Positions 25,418 to 35,061 of a DNA stretch of 64,000 nucleotides are shown here, piece by piece. The notes below the pieces were generated by a model that did not search any database, was not told the origin of the DNA, and saw only the letters and a program-made list of their open reading frames with translations. The stretch is from Pseudomonas sp. ZH-FAD (GTDB lineage Bacteria; Pseudomonadota; Gammaproteobacteria; Pseudomonadales; Pseudomonadaceae): NCBI RefSeq assembly GCF_002803095.1, contig NZ_PGLR01000019.1, positions 44,807 through 108,806 of the forward strand. Direction: 5' to 3'. A program made the position numbers and the translations under genes. How positions within the stretch are numbered: position 1 is the first letter of the stretch; every line of letters starts with the position of its first letter.

Positions 25418-25466
25418 GGCGGGTGAAACCCGCCACCTTGGAAGCGGCGGGTTGCACCCGCTCTAC
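25415..25466. repeat. REP palindrome, TAGGGCGGGT family (copy 1)
   Basis: TAGGGCGGGTgaaACCCGCC pairs with GGCGGGTTgcACCCGCTCTA. The TAG is also the stop codon of the upstream gene. Related copies are at 36529-36583 and 40280-40332. Confidence 0.85.
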
Positions 25467-25545
25467 GGTGCTGTGCGCGCCGGGCTTTGCAAGGCTCGCG
25501 CTGGCGACTATCGTTGCCGCCTGGTCATGCCGTTTTCGAGTTCTC

Positions 25546-26118
25546 ATGCGCCGTTCGCTTCTCGCCCTGTTGCTTGCCGCTGCCTTGCCCGTTCACGCCG
25601 ACTGGTACCTGGACAACGAGTCCTCGCGGCTGTCGTTCATCTCCACCCATTCCGGCAGTCAGTCGGAGGTGCATCGCTTTCTCACCCTGCACGGGCAGAT
25701 CGCGGCCGATGGTCGCGCGCGCCTGCGCGTGGATCTTGACTCGCTGAGCACCGGTATCCCGCTGCGTGATGAGCGCCTGCGCGCCATGCTGTTCGACACT
25801 TCACGTCTGCCCGAGGCGCGCATCAGCGCGCAGGTCAACCTGCCGCAACTCACCGACCTGGCACCCGGGGCGCAGCTGGAATTGCGCTTGCCCCTGCAAC
25901 TGACCCTCAACGAGCGCACGCGCGAGCTGCACAGTGAACTGCTGGTGACGCGGCTGGATGATCGCCGTTTCCAGGTGGTAACCCTGGCGCCGCTGGTGCT
26001 GCACGCCGAAGATTTCGCCCTGGCCAGCGGCATTGAGGCGCTGCGTAAAATCGCCGAACTGCCGGCCATCAGCCTGTCGGTGCCGGTGGGCGCCGTGCTG
26101 ATCTTCACGGCGCGTTGA
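25546..26118 (+). CDS. YceI family periplasmic lipid-binding-like protein
   Basis: 190 aa from ATG 25546 (MRRSLLALLLAAALPVHADW), a clear signal peptide cleaved after VHA; the frame is open further upstream but that part is the REP sequence. The mature protein has the YceI lipocalin-like pattern: DWYLDNESSRLSFISTHSGS at the start, VDLDSLSTGIPLRDERLRAM (the conserved S-x-x-T-x-x-x-x-R-x-x-H/M block, here with Met), and ALVVHAEDF-like end. YceI proteins bind isoprenoid or fatty amides in the periplasm. No strong ribosome-binding site is visible. Confidence 0.85.
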   Translation: MRRSLLALLLAAALPVHADWYLDNESSRLSFISTHSGSQSEVHRFLTLHGQIAADGRARLRVDLDSLSTGIPLRDERLRAMLFDTSRLPEARISAQVNLPQLTDLAPGAQLELRLPLQLTLNERTRELHSELLVTRLDDRRFQVVTLAPLVLHAEDFALASGIEALRKIAELPAISLSVPVGAVLIFTAR

Positions 26119-27275
26119 GCGTGCATGCGCGCGGCAGCATCTTCCCTTGGCGAGGCGGCAATCGCTTCGAATTGCTGCTGGACGGGCCGGTATTCTTCCC
26201 GCGTATGCTGGCAGCCATCGAGGGCGCCCAGCAGCAGGTGGAAATCGAGCTTTACCTGATCGAGGACGGCAGCTGCAGCGAGCGTCTGGTCGAGGTGCTG
26301 TGCCGAGCGGCTGAGCGTGGGGTGAGGGTACGTGGTCTGTTCGATGCCTACGGTGCGGCAGGCCTGGGCATCGCATTACGTGAGCGCATGCAGACCGCCG
26401 GTGTGCAACTGCGCTGGTACAACCCGGTGCGCTGGCGGCGGGGTATCCGCAATTTTCATCGCGATCACCGCAAGCTGCTACTGGTGGACCAGCGCCTGGC
26501 CTATGTTGGCGGCACCGGCTCCACCGATGAGTTCTGGCTACCAGATGAGCCTCGGAGTCCCTGGCACGAAGCCATGGTGGAAATCGAAGGGCCGCTGGTG
26601 GGCGACTGGCAGCAGCTGTTCGAGCAACTCTGGCTGGCGCGCTTTTCCTGGCGCCCGAGCCATCAGCCGGTAGCGCTGCGTCTGCCGGACTGCCCGCCAG
26701 CCGGGGTTGGTCTGGGACGAGTGGCCTATGCCGATGCGGCGCAGCATCGCGACATTCTGCTGTCGCTGTTGCGCGCGCTGAAGGGCGCCAAGCAGCGTGT
26801 CTGGCTGGCCACGCCTTATTTCCTGCCGACCTGGAAAATCCGCCGTGCCCTGCGCCGCGCCGCAGCGCGCGGTGTCGAGGTGCGCCTGCTGCTGGCCGGG
26901 CGCAACACCGATCACCCGCCGGTGCGTTTTGCCGGGCAGCGCTACTACCCCAAGTTGCTCAGGGCCGGGGTGCGCATCTTCGAATACCAGCCGCGTTTCC
27001 TGCACCTGAAGATGGTGCTGGTGGACGATTGGGTCAGCGTCGGCTCGTGCAACTTCGACCACTGGAACCTGCGCTTCAACCTCGACGCCAATGTCGAGGC
27101 GCTGGACCCGGATTTCACCCGGGCAGTGACGGCCAGCTTCATCGAGGACTTCGGCGTCAGCCGCGAGATCACCCTCGATGATTGGCACCAGCGCCCCTGG
27201 TGGCGCCGCGCGCAACAGCGCCTGTGGGGCTGGCTGGATCGGCTGGCGGTGAATCTGCTTGATCGCTGGCGGTAA
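26115..27275 (+). CDS. Cardiolipin synthase-like phospholipase D family enzyme (ClsB type)
   Basis: 386 aa with two phospholipase D motifs: HRDHRKLLLVD (about residues 116-126) and FLHLKMVLVDDWVSVGSCNF (~294-313), each with the HxK(x)4D core. Two HKD domains without a long N-terminal membrane region is the ClsB/YbhO layout, joining phospholipids to form cardiolipin. The first candidate start is TTG 26115, overlapping the yceI stop (TTGA); a GTG two codons later is an alternative, and no strong ribosome-binding site supports either. Coupling to yceI points to a common envelope role. Confidence 0.88.
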   Translation: MSVHARGSIFPWRGGNRFELLLDGPVFFPRMLAAIEGAQQQVEIELYLIEDGSCSERLVEVLCRAAERGVRVRGLFDAYGAAGLGIALRERMQTAGVQLRWYNPVRWRRGIRNFHRDHRKLLLVDQRLAYVGGTGSTDEFWLPDEPRSPWHEAMVEIEGPLVGDWQQLFEQLWLARFSWRPSHQPVALRLPDCPPAGVGLGRVAYADAAQHRDILLSLLRALKGAKQRVWLATPYFLPTWKIRRALRRAAARGVEVRLLLAGRNTDHPPVRFAGQRYYPKLLRAGVRIFEYQPRFLHLKMVLVDDWVSVGSCNFDHWNLRFNLDANVEALDPDFTRAVTASFIEDFGVSREITLDDWHQRPWWRRAQQRLWGWLDRLAVNLLDRWR

Positions 27276-27439
27276 CCCATGTCGATATCCTGAAGGCTCT
27301 ATCTCAGGCGTTTCGTTCACATCCAGAAAAGTTTTGCCGCCTTGGTAGTGGAGAGTGGTTGCTATAGTCGACAGCCTTTTTACGCCTGAGCTTGGTCGTG
27401 GCAGGCATGCAGTAGCGACTCAGTCAGAGGAATGCGCCG

Positions 27440-28456
27440 GTGACGAAAACCCTGCTTATCGCGACACTTTCCGCCAGCCTCCTTCCCCTCTCTGTGCTCC
27501 AGGCCTCGCCGCAGGCTGGTTATGGCCCGCAGTTGGAAGGCTTCGAGTATCCCCACCCGATCCAGCGCTTTGAGTTCAGTTCGCAGCAGCAGGATCTGTC
27601 GATGGGCTACATGGACGTGAAGCCAACCGGCCAGACCAATGGCCGCACAGCTGTGCTGCTGCATGGTAAGAATTTCTGCGGCGCGACCTGGGAGGCGACC
27701 ATCAAGGCGCTGAGCGATGCCGGCTACCGCGTGATCGCACCGGATCAGATCGGTTTTTGCAGCTCAAGCAAGCCGCGTGGCTATCAGTTCAGCTTCGGCC
27801 AACTGGCCAGCAATACTGACGCACTGCTCGAGTCGTTGGGGGTGGAGAAGGCCACAATGATCGGTCATTCCATGGGCGGCATGCTGGCCGCGCGCTACGC
27901 CCTGAACCATGCCCTGCGCGTCGAGAAGCTGGTGCTGGTCAACCCTATCGGTCTGGAGGACTGGCAGGCGGAGGGCGTTCCCTACGTGACGGTCGACCAG
28001 CTCTATCAGGGCGAGTTGAAGACCTCCTACGACGGCATCAAGAACTACCAGCTGAAGTTCTACTACAACGGTGTGTGGAAGCCCGAGTACGACCGCTGGG
28101 TCGACATGCTCAACGGCATGTATAGCGGCCCTGGCAAAGAGATCGTCGCCTGGAACCAGGCGCAGACGGCGGAGATGCTGTTCACCCAGCCAGTGGTGCA
28201 CGAGTTCGCCAATATCAAGGTACCGACCCTGTTGCTGATCGGTGGCAAAGATCGCACCGCCCCAGGCGCCAACCGCGCGCCGGAAGAAATTGCGCAGCGC
28301 CTTGGCAACTACCCGGAGCTGGGCCGCAAGACCGCCGAGGCGATTCCCGAGGCAAAACTCGTGGAGTGGCCGGAGCTGGGCCATTCGCCGCAGGTCGAGG
28401 CGCCGGTGCTGTTCCACGAGGTCCTGTTGCGCGAACTGGCGGCCAGCAGCAACTGA
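27440..28456 (+). CDS. Secreted alpha/beta hydrolase
   Basis: 338 aa, GTG start at 27440 with AGAGGAA 7 nt upstream. Signal peptide 1-22 (LLIATLSASLLPLSVLQAS). Hydrolase core: oxyanion HGKNFCG near 75-81, nucleophile Ser144 in GHSMGG, acid in GGKDRTAPG, and histidine in ELGHSPQ. Epoxide-hydrolase or esterase-like; the APDQIGFCSSSKP segment is typical of haloalkane dehalogenase and related hydrolases, but I see no dehalogenase halide-binding tryptophan pattern. Substrate unknown. It is upstream of the DUF1302/DUF1329 pair with a 364-bp gap, so a functional link is uncertain. Confidence 0.85.
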   Translation: MTKTLLIATLSASLLPLSVLQASPQAGYGPQLEGFEYPHPIQRFEFSSQQQDLSMGYMDVKPTGQTNGRTAVLLHGKNFCGATWEATIKALSDAGYRVIAPDQIGFCSSSKPRGYQFSFGQLASNTDALLESLGVEKATMIGHSMGGMLAARYALNHALRVEKLVLVNPIGLEDWQAEGVPYVTVDQLYQGELKTSYDGIKNYQLKFYYNGVWKPEYDRWVDMLNGMYSGPGKEIVAWNQAQTAEMLFTQPVVHEFANIKVPTLLLIGGKDRTAPGANRAPEEIAQRLGNYPELGRKTAEAIPEAKLVEWPELGHSPQVEAPVLFHEVLLRELAASSN

Positions 28457-28820
28457 TCGACCAGGCAGAGCCCGATTCCGGACTCTGCCGATGGTGATCG
28501 GGTTAGGCGCTCCCGGCGGCTTTCGTTACAGCCCAGCCTGGTGGCGGAGCTGTCCTGGCTTCGCGGCCCCTGTTCGCGGCGGGGCGCTGCTCCTACAGCT
28601 CAGAGCCGTGGCGCACTGGGCAGCATGGCCTGCCAACAAATAGTTCCCCACCTTCCTGATACCTCGTCATTCAGCAGGCTGAGTGTCGCGGCCTGCACCC
28701 CGCGCCAGGGCGCCATTCATCCTTTCGGGCGACAGATGAAATCCCTCCTTGGTGCGCTTATCCGAGGTGTGGTCGCTGCGTAGGGTTCCCTGCAGTTGCA
28801 CCCCACTTCAGGAGACCCGC
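28457..28820. other. Intergenic region (364 bp)
   Basis: Holds an inverted repeat GGCAGAG/CTCTGCC (28464-28489) after the hydrolase, without a T-run, and degenerate REP-like sequence (ttcgcggcggggcgctgctcctacag) near 28570-28600. The rest to 28820 should contain the promoter of the DUF1302 gene, but I see no clear site. Confidence 0.35.
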
Positions 28821-30617
28821 ATGACAAGAACAACAGGGCCCGGACTATTCCAGCCGCACACCTTGGCTTTGGCCGTCGCCGTCGGTTTTGTCGCACCGGC
28901 ACAGGCCGTCAACTTCAACATCGGTGAGATCGAAGGGCAGTTCGACAGCTCGCTGTCGGTCGGCGCCAGCTGGTCGATGCGCAGTCCGGATCGCGATCTG
29001 ATCGGCCCCAACAACGGCGGCCAGGGCCAGGCGCAGACTGGTGACGATGGGCGCTTGAATTTCAGGAAGGGCGAGACCTTCTCGAAGATCTTCAAGGGCA
29101 TCCACGACCTCGAGCTGAAGTACCGCGATACCGGCGTGTTCGTGCGCGGCAAGTACTGGTACGACTTCGAACTCAAGGACGAAAGCCGCCTGTTCAAGGA
29201 TATCGACGACAGCAATCGCAAGGAGGGCGCCAAGTCATCGGGGGCGGAAATTCTCGATGCCTTCCTCTACCACAACTACGCCATTGGCGATCTGCCTGGC
29301 ACGGTGCGGGTCGGCAAGCAGGTGGTGAGCTGGGGTGAGAGCACTTTCATCGGCAACAGCATCAACGCCATCAACCCGATCGACGTGGCCGCCTTCCGCC
29401 GCCCCGGCGCGGAGATCAAGGAAGGCCTGATCCCGGTGAACATGCTCTACCTGTCGCAGAGTCTCAGCGACCGCCTGAGCATGGAGGCCTTCTACCAGCT
29501 GGAGTGGGACCAGACCATCCTCGACAACTGCGGCACCTTCTTCTCCACCGCCGATGTGGCCGCCGATGGCTGCGACAACGGCTACCACATCGGCTCGCCG
29601 GCCATCGCGCCGTTGCAGCCGATTGCCGCCGCGTTCGGTCAGGGCTTCCGCGTCGACAGCGAAGGGGTGATCCTGCCGCGTGCCGGTGATCGCGATGCGC
29701 GTGATAGCGGCCAGTGGGGCCTGGCCCTGCGCTGGCTCGGTGACGAGACCGAGTACGGCGCCTACTTCATGAACTACCACAGCCGCACGCCCATCGTCAG
29801 CACGCAGAACGCCGGGCAGGCGACCTTGAATGCGCTGCCGGGGATCATCGGCACCGCCAATGGCATCGTACCCGGCAGCGGCGCCGGCCTGGCGCAGAGC
29901 GTAATGCTCGGCAACGGTCGTTACTACCTGGAGTATCCGGAGGACATCCGTCTGTACGGTCTGAGCTTCTCCACCACCTTGCCTACTGGCACGGCCTGGG
30001 CGGGTGAGGTCAGCTACCGGCCCAACCTGCCGCTGCAGATCAACACCACCGACATGACCCTGAGCCTGCTCAACCCCATCACCAATGGAGCAGCTGCTCC
30101 AGTGGTGGCCGGACCGGGTCAGGACAACGTCGGCTACCGGCGCAAGGAAGTCACCCAGGTGCAGACCACCTTCACCCATTTCTTCGATCAGGTGATGGGC
30201 GCCGGACGCTTCACCCTGGTCGGCGAAATCGGCATGGCCCATGTCGGTGGACTGGAGAGCCGTGAAGACCTGCGCTACGGCCGCGATTCGCTGTTCGGTG
30301 CCTACGGATTCCGTGGCGACACTCACGGCTTCGTCACCAGCACCTCCTGGGGCTACCGGGTGCGCGGCATCTGGGAGTACAGCAACGTGTTCGCCGGGGT
30401 GAACCTGCGGCCGAACGTCTCCTGGTCGCATGACGTCGACGGCTATGGCCCCAACGGCCTGTTCAACGAGGGTGCCAAGGCGGTGAGTTTCGGGGTCGAT
30501 GCCGACTACCGCAACACCTACACAGCCAGCCTCTCGTACACCGACTTCTTCGGTGGCGAGTACAACACCGCGGTCGACCGCGACTTCCTGGCGCTCAGCT
30601 TCGGCGTGAGCTTCTAG
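28821..30617 (+). CDS. DUF1302 family outer-membrane protein
   Basis: 598 aa from ATG 28821 (MTRTTGPGLFQPHTLALAVA), preceded by CAGGAGACC; signal peptide to about residue 33 (ending APAQA). Mature part is rich in aromatic/glycine beta-strands (FNIGEIEGQFDSSLSVGASW, RGKYWYDFELKDESRLF, GKQVVSWGESTFIGNSINAI) and ends in the outer-membrane FGVSF terminal Phe. DUF1302 proteins are beta-barrels of about this size, usually paired with DUF1329, and implicated in handling hydrophobic compounds (steroids, alkanes, fatty acids). Next gene is the DUF1329 partner 28 bp away. Confidence 0.85.
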   Translation: MTRTTGPGLFQPHTLALAVAVGFVAPAQAVNFNIGEIEGQFDSSLSVGASWSMRSPDRDLIGPNNGGQGQAQTGDDGRLNFRKGETFSKIFKGIHDLELKYRDTGVFVRGKYWYDFELKDESRLFKDIDDSNRKEGAKSSGAEILDAFLYHNYAIGDLPGTVRVGKQVVSWGESTFIGNSINAINPIDVAAFRRPGAEIKEGLIPVNMLYLSQSLSDRLSMEAFYQLEWDQTILDNCGTFFSTADVAADGCDNGYHIGSPAIAPLQPIAAAFGQGFRVDSEGVILPRAGDRDARDSGQWGLALRWLGDETEYGAYFMNYHSRTPIVSTQNAGQATLNALPGIIGTANGIVPGSGAGLAQSVMLGNGRYYLEYPEDIRLYGLSFSTTLPTGTAWAGEVSYRPNLPLQINTTDMTLSLLNPITNGAAAPVVAGPGQDNVGYRRKEVTQVQTTFTHFFDQVMGAGRFTLVGEIGMAHVGGLESREDLRYGRDSLFGAYGFRGDTHGFVTSTSWGYRVRGIWEYSNVFAGVNLRPNVSWSHDVDGYGPNGLFNEGAKAVSFGVDADYRNTYTASLSYTDFFGGEYNTAVDRDFLALSFGVSF

Positions 30618-30644
30618 GCCAACAGGATCAGTTGAGGAATGCAG

Positions 30645-32012
30645 ATGAATACAACCCTGAAGATGCTCGGCGCGCTGTCCCTGAGCCTGCTGGCCAGCGG
30701 TGTGCTGGCCGCGGTCAGCGAGCAGGAAGCAGCCAAGCTCGGTACCAGTTTGACCCCGCTGGGCGGCGAGATGGCCGGCAACGCAGCCGGCACCATCCCC
30801 GCCTGGACGGGCGGCCTGGCGACCAATGCCGGGCAGGTCGATGCCCGTGGTTTTCTCAGTGACCCCTTCGCCGGCGAGCAGCCGCTGTTCACCATCACCG
30901 CGCAGAACCTGGAGCAGTACCGCGACCAGCTGTCGGCCGGGCAACTGGCGATGTTCGCGCGCTACCCGGAAAGCTATCGCATGCCGGTGTACCCGACGCA
31001 CCGCAGCACGGTGGTGCCGGATGCTATCAATGCCGCAGCCAAAACCAGCGCGCTGAACACCGGCCTGCGTGATGGCGGCAACGGTCTGACCGGCTTCACC
31101 GACAGCCGCTACTATGCCTTCCCGATTCCACAGAACGGCCTGGAGGTGGTGTGGAACCACATCACCCGTTACCGCGGTGGCAACCTCAAGCGCAGCATCG
31201 TGCAGGCCTCGCCGCAGACCAACGGTGCCTACACCCTGGTGAACTTCGAGGACGAAGTGGCCTTCCCGGACAACATCCCCGATATCGATCCGGGCAAGGC
31301 GGAAAACGCGCTGCTGTTCTTCAAGCAGCGAGTCACCGCGCCGGCGCGTCTGGCCGGCAACGTGCTGCTGGTGCACGACTCGCTCGACCAGGTGGCCGAG
31401 CCGCGCATGGCCTGGCTGTACAACGCCGGTCAGCGTCGCGTACGGCGTGCGCCGCAGGTGGCCTATGACGGCCCAGGCACCGCGTCGGACGGTCTACGTA
31501 CCTCGGACAACTTCGACATGTTCAACGGCGCCCCGGATCGCTACGACTGGAAGCTGGTGGGCAAGCGCGAGCTGTTCATCCCCTACAACAACTACCGCCT
31601 GGCGCTGCCGAGCGTGAAGTACGCCGACATCCTCAAGGCCGGGCACATCAACCAGGACCTGACCCGCTATGAGCTGCACCGTGTGTGGGAAGTGGAGGCG
31701 ACGCTGAAGTCCGGTGAGCGCAACATCTACGCCAAGCGCCGCTTCTATGTCGACGAGGATTCCTGGCAGATCGCCCTGTCCGAGCACTATGACGGTCGCG
31801 GCCAGCTCTGGCGTGTCGGCGAGGCCATGCTGCTGCAACACTACGCGCAGAAGATCCCGGTCTACGCCCTGGAAGCGCTGTACGACGTCATCGCCGGTCG
31901 CTACGTCGCCGTCGGCATGGCCAACGAGGAGAAGATGTCGATCCAGTACGGTACTCAGGCCTCGGCCAAGGACTTCACCCCTGCAGCGCTGCGTAACGCC
32001 GGCGTGCGCTGA
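30645..32012 (+). CDS. DUF1329 family outer-membrane lipoprotein-sorting-like protein
   Basis: 455 aa. Two ATGs lie two codons apart; TTGAGGA is 8 nt before the second (30645), so I start there (MNTTLKMLGALSLSLLASGV), with a signal peptide to ~23. The mature protein has the LolA/LolB-like fold typical of DUF1329: SLTPLGGEMAGNAAGTIPAW, YPTHRSTVVPD, YFQRGGN-like RYRGGNLKRS, and a C-terminal KRRFYVDEDSWQIALSEHYD. DUF1302 and DUF1329 genes normally travel together, often with an RND (MMPL) exporter; none is present within the window. Function of the pair is not established. Confidence 0.85.
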   Translation: MNTTLKMLGALSLSLLASGVLAAVSEQEAAKLGTSLTPLGGEMAGNAAGTIPAWTGGLATNAGQVDARGFLSDPFAGEQPLFTITAQNLEQYRDQLSAGQLAMFARYPESYRMPVYPTHRSTVVPDAINAAAKTSALNTGLRDGGNGLTGFTDSRYYAFPIPQNGLEVVWNHITRYRGGNLKRSIVQASPQTNGAYTLVNFEDEVAFPDNIPDIDPGKAENALLFFKQRVTAPARLAGNVLLVHDSLDQVAEPRMAWLYNAGQRRVRRAPQVAYDGPGTASDGLRTSDNFDMFNGAPDRYDWKLVGKRELFIPYNNYRLALPSVKYADILKAGHINQDLTRYELHRVWEVEATLKSGERNIYAKRRFYVDEDSWQIALSEHYDGRGQLWRVGEAMLLQHYAQKIPVYALEALYDVIAGRYVAVGMANEEKMSIQYGTQASAKDFTPAALRNAGVR

Positions 32013-32031
32013 CCACTAAGCAACTCGAAGC

Positions 32032-32067
32032 AAGCCGGTGTCGCCTTGTGCGCCGCCGGCTTTTTTC
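32032..32067 (+). terminator. Rho-independent terminator after DUF1329 gene
   Basis: AAGCCGG (32032-32038) pairs with CCGGCTT (32056-32062), closing a 17-base loop, followed by a T-run (TTTTTT at 32061-32066). It lies 20 bp after the stop codon. Confidence 0.8.
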
Positions 32068-32182
32068 TGTGCGCCTCTCTCACGTGAATCTCGCGCCATA
32101 AGCGCCAAGGGGTGGTCGCACGCGGTGAGCGGGGTACCATCGTCTGGTGGTTCAACAATGACAAGCAGAGAGAACCGCTGCC

Positions 32183-34789
32183 ATGCCTACCCTTGCCATC
32201 GCCCGTCCGAGTGCGTTGCAGGTGCAACCTGCCGATCTACCGCGATTGCCGCCGTGTGTGGTTTCCCGCCCAGCCCTGCTGCAGCGCCTGCTCGCCAGCG
32301 AGTCGCGACTGCGCTTGCTGTGCGCGCCTGCCGGTACCGGCAAGAGCGTGCTGCTCGGCCAGTGCGCACGCCACACACCAGCCGCCGTCGAGCGTGTATG
32401 GCTCGATCTCGGTGGCCGCAGCCTGACACCGACGCAGCTGTGCAAGCGACTGGCCGCAGCCATGCAGTTGCCGTTCGACGATGGCGGTGAAGCGGGGCTG
32501 ATCGATCGGCTGCATGAGCGCGCGGGGCGTTTGTGGATCTTTATCGACGACTACCCGCGACAGGCTGACGATGAGCTCGATGCCTGCCTCGACCGGTTGT
32601 TCGCCGCGGCGCCGCAGCAGGTCACCTGGTGGGTCGCCAGTCGCCGCACACCGGCCTGGAACCTGCCGCGCCTGCTGCTGCAGGGCGATCTGCTGGAGCT
32701 CAAGGGTGACGAGCTGGCGCTGGATGATGCGGCATTGAATGAGCTGTTGGCGGCGCTGCAGGTGACGCTGGCGCAAGACGTGCGGCAGGCTCTGCTGGAG
32801 AGCAGCGAAGGCTGGCTGGCGGCGATTCGCCTGCTGCTGCTCGATGTCGACGAGGATGCGCTGCGTCAGCGTTTGCAGGCTGGTTGCCCGCTGCTACGCG
32901 ATTACGTACAGCGCGAGGTGCTGGCCGACCTGGACGAAGAGCTGCGCAGCGATCTGCATGCACTGGCCTTGTTGCCGCGTTTTTCCCGGTCGCTCTGCGA
33001 GCATCTGCTGGAGGGCCGTGGCAGTGAGCTGCTCGGCGAACTGCAACGACGACAGCTGTTCGTGCGCAGCCTCGACAGCAGCGGCACCTGGTTCCGCCTG
33101 TGGCGACCGCTGGCCGAGGTATTACGTCTTCTGCCGGGGGCGCCGGCGCCGGCGCCGATCCATGTGCGCGCCTGCCAGTGGTTCGCTCAGCACGGCGATA
33201 TTCGCGAGGCCGTCGAACACGCCCTGCTGGCAGGGCAGGTCGAGGTCGCGGTCAACTACCTGCAGCGGTTCAGCCAGGAGCAATTGCTGCAGGGGCACTC
33301 TGTCGCGCAGTTCCTGCAATGGCGCGAAGAGCTGCCGGCCTGGCTGTTCGCCAGCTCGCCGCGACTGATCGTGCTGCAGGCCTGGGCCCTGATCATCTGT
33401 GCCCGTTTCGATGAAGCTGCCGACTGCATCCAGGGCTTGACGCATTTCATGCCGCAACCGAATGAGCGCCGCCAGCGCAAACTGATCGCCCATTGGCAGG
33501 CATTGACGGGCGTATTGGCGCGTCAGTGCGGGCGCCGCGATGCCCGGATGCACTGCGAACAGGCCCTGCAGATGCTGGACGAGGGCAGCTGGTCGCAGCG
33601 CGTGCTCTGTTACCAGGCGCTGGCCCAGCAGCATATGGCCGAACATGCGCTGGACCAGGCCAAGCAGGCGCTGGATCAGGGCCTGCGCCTGGCACGGCTC
33701 AATGGCAGTCTGATTTTCGAGGCTTTGCTCAATACCGATCACTGCCTGCTGCTGCAGATGCGTGGCGAGGCCGGGCGCGCTGCGGAGCTCGCCGAACAGT
33801 CCCTGGCGCTGCTGCGCGAACGCTTCAACCATAGCCCGGTGGTCGCTCGCCTGCTGCTGGTACGGGCCAGCCTGCTGGCCCGCCAGGGCCTCGACGAGGA
33901 GGCGCAGCAGGCATATCGCCTGGGGCTGCAGGAGGCCGAGCACTGCGAGGATGCCTACATCATTTCCGGCTACCTCGGCATGCTCGAGCTGGCGGAAAGC
34001 CGTGGCGATCTCGACGAGGCCCATCAGTGGTTGCAGCGGGCCGAGCGAGTGATGCAGTGGTCGCATGTGCCGGAAGTGCGTTACCGCTGTGTGCTGCAGT
34101 TGCAGGCTGGGCGACTGCTGCTGCGTCAGGGGCAGACCGGGCGCGCGCGTGAGCTGTTCGCCCAGACGCTGCAGCAGTTGCAGCAGCGACAGCAACTGGC
34201 GCCTTCCGAGTTCTACGATCTGTTGCCGCGCTTGCGTCGTTACCTGGCGCTGAGCGACCTGCTGCTCGGCCACCACGCAGCCGCTGAGCATGCGCTGCGC
34301 CTGCTGCTGGATGAATGCCAGCTCGCCGGGCATCGCAGCCTGGCCTGCGAATGTCGGGTCAGCCTGGCCGAGGCGCTGCTCATGCAGGACGAAGTGGAGC
34401 AGGCAGATAATCTGCTGCAGCAGGCGCTTGGTGAGGCGCGACAGCTGCACCTGCTGCGGCCGTTACAGGAACTGCAGCAGCGTCAGGCGCAATGGCTCGA
34501 TCGCCTGTTGCCGGGTGAGGCTGGGCAGAACCTGCATCAGCGCCTGTTCGATCCGGCGCCGTGCTTGGATGAGCCGGCCAGTGCCGGTACTGCGCTGCTC
34601 AGCTCGCGGGAGTTGGCAGTGCTGCAGTTGATCGCGCAGGGCTGTTCCAATCAGGAAATCGCCGATCGTCTGTTCATCTCGCTGCACACGGTCAAGACCC
34701 ATGCGCGGCGGATCAACGTCAAGCTCGGCGTGCAAAGACGTACCCAGGCGGTGGCCATGGCCAAGGCGCAGGGGCTGATGGGGGATTGA
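32183..34789 (+). CDS. MalT-type LuxR family ATP-dependent transcriptional regulator
   Basis: 868 aa. Residues ~30-260 form a STAND ATPase-like domain with Walker A APAGTGKS (48-55) and a hydrophobic LWIFIDDYP walker-B region; the middle (~330-770) is a helical, TPR-like sensor; the C-terminal ~60 residues are a LuxR helix-turn-helix (LSSRELAVLQLIAQGCSNQE, EIADRLFISLHTVKTHARR). This is the MalT-like activator design: ligand plus ATP triggers oligomerisation and activation. Its location just downstream of the DUF1302/DUF1329 pair suggests control of that pair or of substrate uptake; the ligand is unknown. Confidence 0.9.
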   Translation: MPTLAIARPSALQVQPADLPRLPPCVVSRPALLQRLLASESRLRLLCAPAGTGKSVLLGQCARHTPAAVERVWLDLGGRSLTPTQLCKRLAAAMQLPFDDGGEAGLIDRLHERAGRLWIFIDDYPRQADDELDACLDRLFAAAPQQVTWWVASRRTPAWNLPRLLLQGDLLELKGDELALDDAALNELLAALQVTLAQDVRQALLESSEGWLAAIRLLLLDVDEDALRQRLQAGCPLLRDYVQREVLADLDEELRSDLHALALLPRFSRSLCEHLLEGRGSELLGELQRRQLFVRSLDSSGTWFRLWRPLAEVLRLLPGAPAPAPIHVRACQWFAQHGDIREAVEHALLAGQVEVAVNYLQRFSQEQLLQGHSVAQFLQWREELPAWLFASSPRLIVLQAWALIICARFDEAADCIQGLTHFMPQPNERRQRKLIAHWQALTGVLARQCGRRDARMHCEQALQMLDEGSWSQRVLCYQALAQQHMAEHALDQAKQALDQGLRLARLNGSLIFEALLNTDHCLLLQMRGEAGRAAELAEQSLALLRERFNHSPVVARLLLVRASLLARQGLDEEAQQAYRLGLQEAEHCEDAYIISGYLGMLELAESRGDLDEAHQWLQRAERVMQWSHVPEVRYRCVLQLQAGRLLLRQGQTGRARELFAQTLQQLQQRQQLAPSEFYDLLPRLRRYLALSDLLLGHHAAAEHALRLLLDECQLAGHRSLACECRVSLAEALLMQDEVEQADNLLQQALGEARQLHLLRPLQELQQRQAQWLDRLLPGEAGQNLHQRLFDPAPCLDEPASAGTALLSSRELAVLQLIAQGCSNQEIADRLFISLHTVKTHARRINVKLGVQRRTQAVAMAKAQGLMGD

Positions 34790-34973
34790 GTTCGGCCTGC
34801 TGCGCGTCGGCGCTGCTGCGTTAGAGGCAGGCTCACAATGCTCATGTACAAAAGTACAGTCGCCCGCGACTCCGACCGTTGCTCGCCTGCCTCTGCCTTG
34901 CATCGCTCTAGCTCGCGAGGCCTCACAGTGCGGTGATCGCGAGCGGGGATTCAACCGAGCAAATAGTCAGCTC

Positions 34974-35044
34974 GTAGGGTGGGCTTTAGCCCACCTGGGT
35001 TGGTCAGCGTGGGCCGAAGCGGATCGCCGCCCAGCCCACCCTGC
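34974..35044. repeat. REP-like inverted repeat
   Basis: GTAGGGTGGGCT at 34974-34985 pairs with the AGCCCACCCTGC near 35033-35044, with an internal GGGTTGGTC. It lies after the regulator gene and beyond the end of the fatty-acid transporter gene, and might also help end its transcript. The bases 34790-34973 before it show no gene; I see nothing firm in them. Confidence 0.6.
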
Positions 35045-35061
35045 AAGGCCTCGCTGCCTGG

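Noticed and set aside
29235..31376. A 713-aa minus-strand open frame over the DUF1302/DUF1329 genes
   Set aside because: Antisense of two real genes with signal peptides and family motifs; composition has no domain pattern.
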